A stretch of DNA of 10,462 nucleotides from CALARM01 sp964431735 (GTDB lineage Bacteria > Vulcanimicrobiota > SpSt-956 > JAKJGF01): contig CAYSLJ010000207.1 in NCBI GenBank assembly GCA_964431735.1, positions 1 to 10,462 of the forward strand. Reading direction: 5' to 3'. This document shows positions 1 to 6,734 of the stretch, piece by piece. The translations under genes and the position numbers were made by a program. Within the stretch, counting starts at the first letter, position 1. Every line of letters starts with the position of its first letter. The notes under the pieces are model-generated. The model saw only the letters and a list, made by a program, of their open reading frames with translations, was not told where the DNA came from and did not search any database.

Positions 1-2065
1 TCCTGTCTTTTTTATAAAGGTGTAAAGTGTTATATATAAATGTTCTGGTTATTTTATTATCTTCCAGATAAGTGAGAAGTTTTTCCGCAAAACTGTAAAC
101 TTCATTTATTCTATACCATGAAACATTACAGGTAAAAATATTAAGGCTGTTTTTACCTGTCTCTTTTTTTGCATCCTCAAGAGCATCTGCGGCATGTTCT
201 GCAGCTCTTTTTATCGGATATGTCCCTTTACAGAGGTAAATTCCGCCCGATGCATGAAGCTCCGGATTTTTTCCCGTATAACAATAAAACTCATCATTGA
301 TCCTTTTTGCCGCGTCTAAAATCTCATTCCATGCCCCTGCAATAAAGAGATCATCTCCTCCTGAATAGGTAATATAGAGATTTTCAAAATCTTCACAGAT
401 TTTATTCAGATAACCGGAAAAGAACATATCCAGTGAAAAACTCATGGAAGCTATTCTGGATATGGATTTTCTGGATTGAGATACATCATCCGGCCTGTCC
501 TCACCGAGACCGAGAGTAAAGAGCATGCCAAGATTATCCACGTCCATTCTGAGAACTCCCAGAAAATTTGCTCCTTCCGAAGATTCTGACAGTTCATCAA
601 AGGTTTTAATGGTATCATATTCTGTCAGGGGAACATGATTTCCTGAAAAGATAAAACCTGCCCTGTGAACATTGTCCGGTTTTTCAAGAAAATCCGTATT
701 GTTTATGGAATATCGTGTTACAAGTTTACCTTCAGGTTTAAAATCCCAGTAACTGTAGAAATCTTCAAATTTTATAATAGAATTAACCGGTTCAGTGGAA
801 TTGAGCTTGTAAATATATTTATATTTTGGAAGTTTTTCTCCCAGTTCTTTATGATCTTCACAGAGGGAACATATATATGAATTTTCCTCGTAATCCTTAC
901 CACATACAGGGCAGACATGTTTTTTTAACGGAAAAATTAAATCTTCTTCTGTAATCTGCCTGAAAAATTTCTCTTTCTTTTTCCTGTCCAGAACTTTTCC
1001 CATTTCCTTCAGAACAGAGGAAAAATCTTTCAGTTTATCTGAGGAAAATTCCACACTTCCCAGTATGAATCCAAGATCTCCCTGATAGTTCTTAAACAGA
1101 AAAGAATTTATTTTATCTTCTATTTCTTCTATGTTCCTTTTATTCTCTTCCGTAGAAGGTGCCAGTATGGCAAAATGCCCTCCGCCACCCCACAGCTTAT
1201 TTACCACAGTAAGATTTAATGCATTAAGGCAGTAATCTCCAAACGTTTCATTCATGAGAGAGAGATAAAAAGATCTTCCTCTCAGTCTCTTTGCCGTATC
1301 TTTCATACCGTCCTGCGGGGAATTTATCTGATAGATAAAATCCTGAATGCCGGAAATATCACCTTCTAAAAGAATAAATTCTTCTTTCCCTTCCGTATCA
1401 TAAAGACATGTGGCGATGGCTGCAGTTGTTTTCAGATGATGAAAAAGAGGTATGTCGGGGATACTTACATAGACTGCTCCCGGAATGGACCAGGTATATT
1501 TCTCCATTATATAATATAAAGTAAAGAAATAATCGCTGAAATTATCCTTTTTTATAATTTTCTCCGTATCTTCCGTAAATTTATTCCAGAGATTATTATA
1601 ACTGCTGCTGTCTATAATATTTTTATTGGTATCCACAGGAAATATTTTATCTTTTTCCAGAGAGAGCTTTTGAAGTTTATGAGAATATTTACTTCCTTTC
1701 CCTCTGTCTTTAAGGGATATGTTCTCAAGTAAACAGTAGAGAGGTGTTGTGTAAGGGTCTCCTTTTTCTTCCGCTTTTGTCCTGTCCATACCTGCAGACA
1801 GGCAGTCTGCACGGTGTACATATGTTTCCGTAACCTTCGTCGGCTTATGGTGTTTTAAAATACAGTTAATTAAATTATCATCTCTGAAGACCGGAGGAAT
1901 ATATTCCTCTACAAAGGAAGCTCCCCATTTTCCATGAGCACCTCCGTATCCGTAAACATCTTCTTCAACATCTTTATATTTTAAAGGACCCTGTCTGGTT
2001 CTCTGATAAAATTTTCCGATATCATGGAGAAAAGCTCCAAGAATTAAGGAATCTCTCTCATTCAA
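1..2065 (-). CDS. cas10: Cas10/Csm1-like type III CRISPR large subunit, 3' end cut by window
   Basis: Signature subunit of a type III CRISPR effector: it senses target RNA, makes cyclic oligoadenylates with its palm domain and cuts ssDNA with its HD domain. The frame is open for 688 codons and runs off position 1, so the C-terminal helical domain is missing from view. Seen: HD nuclease motif LHDIGK (H14, D15), then AHGKWGASF and KHHKPT, then HRADCLSAGMDR; first palm GDISGIQDF near residue 230; four-cysteine zinc site (C385, C388, C399, C402); second palm RMDVDNLG near 508; cyclase motif SGGDDL (G569-D572). These match Csm1 of subtype III-A better than Cmr2. No in-frame ATG exists near the N-terminus; the TTG at 2065 is chosen because AAGGGGAAGG (2080-2071) lies 5 nt upstream and the product then begins MNERDSLILGAFLHD as Csm1 proteins do. 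It follows csx20 on the same strand and is probably co-transcribed. Both nuclease and cyclase motifs look intact. Confidence 0.95.
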   Translation of the reverse strand, partial: MNERDSLILGAFLHDIGKFYQRTRQGPLKYKDVEEDVYGYGGAHGKWGASFVEEYIPPVFRDDNLINCILKHHKPTKVTETYVHRADCLSAGMDRTKAEEKGDPYTTPLYCLLENISLKDRGKGSKYSHKLQKLSLEKDKIFPVDTNKNIIDSSSYNNLWNKFTEDTEKIIKKDNFSDYFFTLYYIMEKYTWSIPGAVYVSIPDIPLFHHLKTTAAIATCLYDTEGKEEFILLEGDISGIQDFIYQINSPQDGMKDTAKRLRGRSFYLSLMNETFGDYCLNALNLTVVNKLWGGGGHFAILAPSTEENKRNIEEIEDKINSFLFKNYQGDLGFILGSVEFSSDKLKDFSSVLKEMGKVLDRKKKEKFFRQITEEDLIFPLKKHVCPVCGKDYEENSYICSLCEDHKELGEKLPKYKYIYKLNSTEPVNSIIKFEDFYSYWDFKPEGKLVTRYSINNTDFLEKPDNVHRAGFIFSGNHVPLTEYDTIKTFDELSESSEGANFLGVLRMDVDNLGMLFTLGLGEDRPDDVSQSRKSISRIASMSFSLDMFFSGYLNKICEDFENLYITYSGGDDLFIAGAWNEILDAAKRINDEFYCYTGKNPELHASGGIYLCKGTYPIKRAAEHAADALEDAKKETGKNSLNIFTCNVSWYRINEVYSFAEKLLTYLEDNKITRTFIYNTLHLYKKDR

Positions 2066-2111
2066 TAAAACCTTCCCCTTTCTTAAAGGAAATAACTAAT
2101 CATAGTTTAGA

Positions 2112-2142
2112 GCGTGACGCGTGACGCGTAACGCGTGACGCG
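2112..2142 (-). repeat. Heptamer tandem array upstream of cas10
   Basis: Four tandem copies of GCGTGAC (third copy GCGTAAC) plus a trailing GCG. Read on the minus strand, the direction of cas10, this is the same CGCGTCA array found before cas1. Its GC content and its palindromic ACGCGT cores stand out from the AT-rich surroundings. It lies between the csx20 stop and the cas10 TTG start, ending 46 nt before that start. Function unknown. Confidence 0.9.
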
Positions 2143-2189
2143 AGGATACTGATTGTTCTGACAATCTGCGGGAGGTGTTTTTCTTGAAA

Positions 2190-2573
2190 TCATCTCTTAT
2201 ATTCCCGAAATCTTACATGTTTAAACACATGCCTGTTCACGATACGGCCGTCTTCTTCTGTCAGTTCATATTCCCTTCTGGTTGTAGAATAAACAGGTGT
2301 AATTCCATGGCTGAGACACCAGTCTGCAATGGCAAAGGTCATGCCGAATTCACCCTGAATAAGAGCAATATCACCTTTTGTCCCGTGATTTTTTATCCAT
2401 TCAATAAATAACCGGACTGTGTCATTTATTTCACCTTCAGGAGGAACCTGGGACCAGAGGGATTGTAGATCATACGGAAGAGGCAGAAATTCTTTTGCGG
2501 AAAGATTGTTTTCCGCTTCATATTCCTGTTCGGGAGTAAGACTGTGGGAAAATAGTAAGAGCATCTTTTTCAT
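2190..2573 (-). CDS. csx20: Csx20-like CRISPR-associated protein (probable ring nuclease)
   Basis: A 127-residue protein that I recognise as Csx20-like from its overall pattern: N-terminal MLLLFSHSLTPEQ, a central DLQSLWSQVPPEGE, GDIALIQGEFGMTF, and the C-terminal signature PVYSTTRREY ... VFKHVRFREY. Csx20 proteins occur in type III loci and, to my knowledge, have been reported as ring nucleases that degrade the cyclic-tetra-adenylate messenger made by Cas10. The role here, switching off the alarm signal, is inferred from family and from its place directly upstream of cas10 on the same strand. ATG at 2573 is preceded by GGGAAGG with 7 nt spacing; a second ATG three codons on is less well placed. 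No membrane segment or signal peptide. The alternative is a CARF-like accessory protein of unknown activity. Confidence 0.8.
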   Translation of the reverse strand: MKKMLLLFSHSLTPEQEYEAENNLSAKEFLPLPYDLQSLWSQVPPEGEINDTVRLFIEWIKNHGTKGDIALIQGEFGMTFAIADWCLSHGITPVYSTTRREYELTEEDGRIVNRHVFKHVRFREYKR

Positions 2574-2669
2574 CTTTATACCTTCCCTGTTCTGTTAATT
2601 TCCTATGATTTTTATACGTAATTCTTCATCTTTTAATTAAAAACCTGCAAGATGATAAAATTTATCAAA

Positions 2670-2700
2670 ATTATATACTATAGCTGTGACATAAGATGTC
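2670..2700 (-). promoter_or_regulatory. Candidate promoter for the csx20-cas10 operon
   Basis: On the minus strand a perfect TATAAT (2675-2670) lies about 97 nt before the csx20 start. No good -35 box sits 17 bp upstream (CATCTT at 2698-2693); instead the region is occupied by the TGTGACAT/ATGTCACA dyad, as expected for a regulated promoter. A second possible -10, TATAAA at 2616-2611, is nearer the gene but also lacks a -35 box. Confidence 0.35.
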
Positions 2701-2703
2701 ACA
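2685..2703. promoter_or_regulatory. 19-bp dyad, operator-like
   Basis: TGTGACAT and ATGTCACA form a perfect 8-bp inverted repeat separated by AAG. It overlaps the -35/spacer region of the candidate leftward csx20 promoter and lies about 33 bp upstream of the -35 of the rightward ATPase promoter. A dimeric regulator site in the divergent intergenic region is the natural reading. It looks superficially like a CRP site (TGTGA/TCACA) but the half-sites are 9 bp apart, not 6. Confidence 0.5.
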
Positions 2704-2735
2704 TCTGAAAATATTTTTGTTGTGAAAAATCCTTA

Positions 2736-2764
2736 TTGTTTTTCTATAAAATCTGTTGTATACT
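2736..2764 (+). promoter_or_regulatory. Sigma-70-type promoter of the ATPase gene
   Basis: -35 TTGTTT (2736-2741), 17-bp spacer, -10 TATACT (2759-2764). Transcription would begin near 2771, about 45 nt before the chosen ATG at 2816. The -10 and following bases resemble those before mntA (3964-3986). Confidence 0.6.
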
Positions 2765-2808
2765 AAATTTATGGAGGTGTAATCCATAAATTTATATTAA
2801 TTTATGGA
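2765..2808 (+). promoter_or_regulatory. Three-arm repeat able to form alternative hairpins over the ATPase ribosome binding site
   Basis: Arm A AAATTTATGGA (2765-2775), arm B TCCATAAATTT (2783-2793) and arm C AATTTATGGA (2799-2808). B is the exact complement of A (11 bp, 7-nt loop) and of C (10 bp, 6-nt loop). Arm C contains most of the GGAG (2806-2809) that serves the ATG at 2816, so B:C pairing would hide the ribosome binding site. If transcription starts near 2771, only part of A is in the RNA, so A:B may act as a DNA operator at the start site instead. Confidence 0.55.
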
Positions 2809-2815
2809 GTTATTT

Positions 2816-3940
2816 ATGATTAAACGTTTTTATGAGTTAAATAATTTCATAAAAAAGCAGAAGGTTCTAATTATTTACGGCCCCAGAAGAGCAGGGAAGA
2901 CTACTTTACTGAAACATTTTCTAAATAGTACAGAATTGAAATACAGGCTGGATTCAGGTGATAATATAAAGATTCAGCAGGTTTTAAGTTCTCAGGATTT
3001 TTCTTCTATACTTGACTATGCCTCAGGATATGATCTGATAGCAATAGATGAAGCTCAGGAGATTCCGAATATTGGTATGGGGTTAAAAATACTTATCGAT
3101 CAGATGGATGAACTGGTTGTTATCGCGACAGGATCATCTTCTTTTGAGCTTTCTCAGAAACTCGGAGAACCCCTTACAGGAAGAAAAAAGACATTAATTC
3201 TTTATCCTCTGGCGCAGATGGAGTTATATCCTTTATATAATAAATATGAATTAAAAGAAAAACTTGAGGAATTTTTGATTTTTGGTTCTTATCCTGAAGT
3301 TATTACTGCAAAAGATAGAAAGGAAAAAATAGATATTTTACAGGAACTTTCAGAATCCTATCTGTTAAAAGATGTTCTGACTCTTGATAGAATTAGATCT
3401 TCCCGGCAGTTAATAGAGCTTTTAAAATTGATTTCTTTTCAGGTTGGAAGTGAAGTTTCTCTAAATGAACTGGCATCTCAGGTTAAGATAGATGTGAAAA
3501 CTGTGGGAAGATATCTGGATATACTGGAAAAAGCCTTTGTTATTAAAAAGTTAGGAGGTTTCAGCAGAAATCTCCGTAAAGAAGTAGTGAGTAAGGGGAA
3601 ATATTATTTCCTTGATAATGGTATCAGAAATGCAGTTATATCTCAATATAATAGAATAGAAGACAGAAATGATACAGGGCAATTATTTGAAAATTTTATT
3701 ATTATGGAAAGAATAAAGGCCAATCACTATAAAAATATACCTGTTATGTATTATTTCTGGCGCACCTATGACAGACAGGAAATAGATCTTGTAGAAGAAA
3801 GAGATGGGAAATTATTTGCCTTTGGGTTTAAATGGTCTGAAAAAAGGAAAAAGAAAATTCCGCCGGACTGGGAACGGGCTTACCCTCAGACAGAATATGA
3901 AATAATTAACAGAGATAATTATCCTGAGTTTATTCTGTAA
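2816..3940 (+). CDS. AAA_14/DUF4143-type ATPase
   Basis: A 374-residue member of the predicted ATP-binding family with an N-terminal AAA_14 domain and C-terminal DUF4143. Seen: P-loop GPRRAGKTT (22-30), Walker B LIAIDEA (74-80), sensor-like ATGSSSFEL (105-112), the family segment LTGRKKTLILYPL (120-132), a winged-helix-like stretch LNELASQVKIDVKTVGRYL (about 217-234), then GKYYFLDNGIRN and a PD-(D/E)XK-like end, EIDLVEERDGKLFAFGFKW (322-340). In this family the last motif usually reads EFKW; here glycine (G337) replaces the acidic residue, so the nuclease-like site may be inactive. The in-frame ATG at 2804 belongs to a repeat arm and has no ribosome binding site; 2816 has GGAG with 6 nt spacing. 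The physiological role of the family is unclear. It has its own promoter and stands alone between the CRISPR operons. Confidence 0.88.
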   Translation: MIKRFYELNNFIKKQKVLIIYGPRRAGKTTLLKHFLNSTELKYRLDSGDNIKIQQVLSSQDFSSILDYASGYDLIAIDEAQEIPNIGMGLKILIDQMDELVVIATGSSSFELSQKLGEPLTGRKKTLILYPLAQMELYPLYNKYELKEKLEEFLIFGSYPEVITAKDRKEKIDILQELSESYLLKDVLTLDRIRSSRQLIELLKLISFQVGSEVSLNELASQVKIDVKTVGRYLDILEKAFVIKKLGGFSRNLRKEVVSKGKYYFLDNGIRNAVISQYNRIEDRNDTGQLFENFIIMERIKANHYKNIPVMYYFWRTYDRQEIDLVEERDGKLFAFGFKWSEKRKKKIPPDWERAYPQTEYEIINRDNYPEFIL

Positions 3941-3944
3941 ATTC

Positions 3945-3973
3945 ATGACTTGCTTTAATTTTTTTGTTATACT
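3945..3973 (+). promoter_or_regulatory. Promoter of mntA-hepT
   Basis: -35 ATGACT (3945-3950; four of six consensus bases), 17-bp spacer, -10 TATACT (3968-3973). It is followed closely by AGGAGG (3981-3986) for mntA. The transcript leader is short, about 12 nt. The -10 to ribosome-binding-site stretch is nearly the same as the one before the ATPase gene. Confidence 0.6.
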
Positions 3974-3991
3974 TGATTTAAGGAGGCCTCA

Positions 3992-4429
3992 ATGATGATA
4001 AATCTGTTACATGAAAAAGAACAAATATCTGCTATGGGGTTCTGTTATCCTTATAATGAATTTTTTAAAAACAGGCGGGAGATCCTGGCTGTTTATCTCT
4101 TCGGTTCCTGTGCCGGCGGAAGAAATACCCATTTAAGTGACATAGATTTAGCCTTTTTATTTTTTAGCGATCATAAAGACAGAATTGATTACAATTATCT
4201 TGCAGAACTTCAGGTAGAGCTTATTCGTTTTTCAGGATGTGAAGATATAGACACAGTCATTTTAAATGACAGAGAACCGGTGTTTTTATATAATGTCCTT
4301 ACAGAAGGTAAACTTCTATATTATGTAGATAATGAAGAATTTACAGAATTTCTTTATAACAGTTACAGACTTTACCAGGATTTTATGCCTTCTTACCGTT
4401 TCTGGGAGGAGATTTATTATGGAACATAA
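3992..4429 (+). CDS. mntA: MntA-type minimal nucleotidyltransferase antitoxin
   Basis: A 145-residue minimal nucleotidyltransferase. The family motif GSX10DXD is exact: G38-S39, ten residues, D50-I51-D52, in the context VYLFGSC ... LSDIDLAFLF; a further acidic strand EDIDTVIL (84-91) supplies the likely third aspartate (D87). Known members of HEPN/MNT pairs neutralise the HEPN RNase toxin by adding AMP to a tyrosine beside its active site. The downstream hepT overlaps its last 11 nt, so the two are co-translated. The order here is antitoxin first. AGGAGG at 3981-3986 precedes two adjacent ATG codons (3992 and 3995); either could be used. All key residues are present, so it is probably active. 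Confidence 0.92.
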   Translation: MMINLLHEKEQISAMGFCYPYNEFFKNRREILAVYLFGSCAGGRNTHLSDIDLAFLFFSDHKDRIDYNYLAELQVELIRFSGCEDIDTVILNDREPVFLYNVLTEGKLLYYVDNEEFTEFLYNSYRLYQDFMPSYRFWEEIYYGT

Positions 4430-4841
4430 GGAAAAAATTCAGAACAAGCTGGATTTTATCAGGAGCAATCTGGATAAATTAAATATAATGAAGAAATACA
4501 GTAAAGAAGAGTTTTTCTCATATTTTGAGCATATTTATGCTGCGGAACATCTTATACAGACTACAATACAGGCTCTTACTGATACAGCTAATTTTATTGT
4601 TGCTTCAGGAAAATTCAGATCTCCTAAAAACTCTGTAGATATAATAGACATTTTATATGAAAATAAACTTTTAGATATGAGTCAGAGAGATTTATTTCAG
4701 AAGATTATAAGGTTCAGAAATATTGTAGTTCATCTTTATAACGGAGTTAATGAAAATATGGTTTTCGATTTGTTACAGAATAATCTTAAAGACCTGGAGG
4801 ATTTATATCAGATTTTAATAGTTATAATAACAGGAAAATAA
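4419..4841 (+). CDS. hepT: HepT-type HEPN ribonuclease toxin (DUF86)
   Basis: A 140-residue, mostly alpha-helical HEPN-domain protein. The catalytic motif RX4HXY is seen as RNIVVHLY: R100, H105 and Y107, the tyrosine being the expected AMP-acceptor for MntA. Known HepT toxins cut RNA and stop growth when not modified. The frame stays open upstream to 4332, but GGGAGGAG (4404-4411) with 7 nt spacing and the 11-nt overlap with mntA point to the ATG at 4419; the product then begins MEHKEKIQNKLDF, the usual helix start. Next gene downstream (the primase-polymerase) starts 57 nt after the stop. Confidence 0.92.
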   Translation: MEHKEKIQNKLDFIRSNLDKLNIMKKYSKEEFFSYFEHIYAAEHLIQTTIQALTDTANFIVASGKFRSPKNSVDIIDILYENKLLDMSQRDLFQKIIRFRNIVVHLYNGVNENMVFDLLQNNLKDLEDLYQILIVIITGK

Positions 4842-4857
4842 TATTTTAAACGTTATA

Positions 4858-4866
4858 TGTTATAAA
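4858..4866 (+). promoter_or_regulatory. Possible extended -10 promoter for the adaptation operon
   Basis: TGTTATAAA matches an extended -10 element (TGN followed by TATAAA) in the only gap between hepT and the primase-polymerase gene. No -35 box is visible 17 bp upstream. No terminator is seen after hepT, so read-through from the mntA promoter is equally possible. Confidence 0.3.
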
Positions 4867-4884
4867 AAAATAAGGGGAAAGGAT

Positions 4885-4902
4885 TTGAAGTTATCATTAT
4901 GA
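4885..4902 (+). CDS. Possible five-codon leader coupled to the primase-polymerase
   Basis: TTG AAG TTA TCA TTA TGA: a TTG start directly after the AAGGGGAAAGGA purine tract (4872-4883), ending in a TGA that overlaps the primase-polymerase ATG as ATGA. The ribosome binding site is oddly placed for both: very close to the TTG and about 15 nt from the ATG at 4899. The leader could deliver ribosomes to the ATG. It may also be chance; five codons carry little evidence. Confidence 0.25.
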   Translation: MKLSL

Positions 4903-6734
4903 AAGAAAAGCTTCTGGAGATAAAAACATTTCTTGACACAGATGATGAAGAAAAAGCCCGTGATTTGCTTCGTTCAATGGAAACAGTTCCTGTAAAAGAC
5001 CATGCCTTTCACCTTGAAGTGGTGGAATTATGTGAACAATGCGGCGTAGTAGAAAAAATTGCCGGAGAATTGCATCTTGCTTTAAGGGATCATCCTGAAG
5101 ACAGAAATATTATAAAAAAGCTTGCTTTATTCTATCAGGACAGCGGGAATTTTGATAAAGGAGAGAAATATTTCCGTAAACTTATAGCTCTTGACCCTTC
5201 AGACAGGGATGCTTACAGGGAATTATGGAATATTTTAGAGGAAAAAGGCGACATAGACGCACTTCAGGAACTTTCCCTTAAAATAAAAGAGCTATTTCCT
5301 GACTCTGAACTGGCAAATTTGAAGATTGAAAATCAAAAAAAGGAAGAAGAACAGGAAGAAGATGAGCAGGAACAGGATATAGAAGAAACCAGGCTCATCA
5401 GGTTTGTAAGTCTTTTTTCAGGCCGTGAAGGAGTTTATGCCAGGCAGTGGGCTTCTCCTACAGGTGAGACGGGTTATACGCCCGTAAAAGAGCCTTTTAA
5501 TTATAAAGTGGCAAAAAATCATCTCCTTGGCAATTATACCGTCGGAATTTATCAGTTAAGAGTAGATAATACTGTAAATTTTATAGCTTTTGACATAGAT
5601 ATTACAAAAAGGCTTCTGAACAGAATTATTTCGGATAAAAGTCTCTGGAAAAGTGCCATAAAAGATGCTCATAACGTGGCATGTAAGATAATAGATCATC
5701 TTTCATCCCATGACATACCTGCCTGTATTGAAGCAAGCGGATATAAAGGGAGACATTGCTGGATATTCCTTGAAAAACCTCTCAGCGCAAAGATTGCCAG
5801 GGCTTTTGCTTTATCTGTCGTAAACAAAATCCTCCCTCTTCCCGAAGGTATTGAAATAGAGATTTTCCCGAAACAGGATTATGTAAGACGGGAAGGACTG
5901 GGAAATCTCATTAAAATCCCTCTGGGCATTCACAGAAAAACTGGAAGAAGAAGTCAATTTATAGACCCTCAGACAGTGAAACCTTTTGATAATCAGATGG
6001 ATTTCCTTGATAAAGTCCATAAATGTTCAAAAGAAAAAATAATTTCTCTGGCAGAGGATATAGAATTACCTCCTTATGTGGAAGAAGAGATTTTACCTGA
6101 AGAAAAAACCGTTCCCGTGATAAAATCTGTCCCCGTCGAATATACTCTGAAAGAAGATAAGGAATTTCAATATCTTCTTCTTAAATGTTCTGTCATCAAA
6201 TATCTTTTTGATAAAATAGAAGAGCATCATGATCTGACAAATGATGAGATCGTTGTTCTGACCTATTCACTCGGCCATATGGACAGGGGGCCTGATGCGG
6301 TAAATGCTCTCTTAAAACTCTGTCCCGGCACAGGTACAAAGTATTTCCTGAAAAGCCGCCTCAGAGGCAATCCTGTAAGCTGTCCCAAAATAAGGGGAAG
6401 AATACCTGACATAACGTCAAAACTGGACTGTAACTGTGATTTTTCCCATTATGCAGATAGCTATCCCACACCTGTTCTCCATATACAGGATCTGAAAAAT
6501 CCTTCGGTTATGCCGGGAGGCACTCTTGATTCCATTCAGTTCCAGGTACTTGTTCAGGAATATTTAAATACAAGAAAGCAGTTAAAGCAGCTCAATGAAA
6601 GATATAAAAATCAGCAGAACCAGCTTGATACTTTTTTTGAATCAGCAGCTATTACATCCATTCAGACTTCCTTCGGACTCCTCAAACAGTTGGCCGGAGA
6701 AAACGGGAAAGTAAATTATGTACTTGAATTTTAA
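4899..6734 (+). CDS. capp: CRISPR-associated primase-polymerase with TPR N-terminus (CAPP, type A1-like)
   Basis: A 611-residue archaeo-eukaryotic-type primase. Domains in order: TPR-like helices (about 35-140, one clear repeat FYQDSGNFDKGEKYFRKLIAL), acidic linker (145-163), AEP catalytic core (about 165-375), Cys-containing PriL-like domain (about 420-515), C-terminal coiled coil (about 550-585). Catalytic motifs: FIAFDIDI with D232 and D234; SGYKGRHCWIF with H286; KIPLGIHRKTG (339-349). Cysteines C430, C475, C495, C511 and C513, in the contexts LLKCS, LKLCPG, VSCPKIRG and LDCNCDF, could bind an iron-sulfur cluster as in primase large subunits. CAPPs are known beside cas1/cas2 in type III loci, can make primers and DNA, and are implicated in spacer acquisition. 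Here it opens the operon with cas1, cas2 and a TPR-CSD gene. The ATG at 4899 has a distant purine-rich site. Key residues are intact. Confidence 0.9.
   Translation: MKEKLLEIKTFLDTDDEEKARDLLRSMETVPVKDHAFHLEVVELCEQCGVVEKIAGELHLALRDHPEDRNIIKKLALFYQDSGNFDKGEKYFRKLIALDPSDRDAYRELWNILEEKGDIDALQELSLKIKELFPDSELANLKIENQKKEEEQEEDEQEQDIEETRLIRFVSLFSGREGVYARQWASPTGETGYTPVKEPFNYKVAKNHLLGNYTVGIYQLRVDNTVNFIAFDIDITKRLLNRIISDKSLWKSAIKDAHNVACKIIDHLSSHDIPACIEASGYKGRHCWIFLEKPLSAKIARAFALSVVNKILPLPEGIEIEIFPKQDYVRREGLGNLIKIPLGIHRKTGRRSQFIDPQTVKPFDNQMDFLDKVHKCSKEKIISLAEDIELPPYVEEEILPEEKTVPVIKSVPVEYTLKEDKEFQYLLLKCSVIKYLFDKIEEHHDLTNDEIVVLTYSLGHMDRGPDAVNALLKLCPGTGTKYFLKSRLRGNPVSCPKIRGRIPDITSKLDCNCDFSHYADSYPTPVLHIQDLKNPSVMPGGTLDSIQFQVLVQEYLNTRKQLKQLNERYKNQQNQLDTFFESAAITSIQTSFGLLKQLAGENGKVNYVLEF

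Noticed and set aside
2151..2166. Hairpin GATTGT-TCTG-ACAATC as a terminator after csx20
   Set aside because: The stem is only 6 bp, AT-rich and not followed by a T run on the minus strand; csx20 and cas10 more likely share a transcript.
2175..2411. Plus-strand frame of 78 codons
   Set aside because: It is the antisense of csx20, which has a recognisable family, and shows no domain of its own.
2685..2703. CRP binding site
   Set aside because: TGTGA and TCACA are present but 9 bp apart instead of 6, so the standard dimer would not fit.
4853..4865. TTATA-TGT-TATAA hairpin as a hepT terminator
   Set aside because: A five-pair A/T stem is too weak, and it is followed by A rather than T residues on the plus strand.
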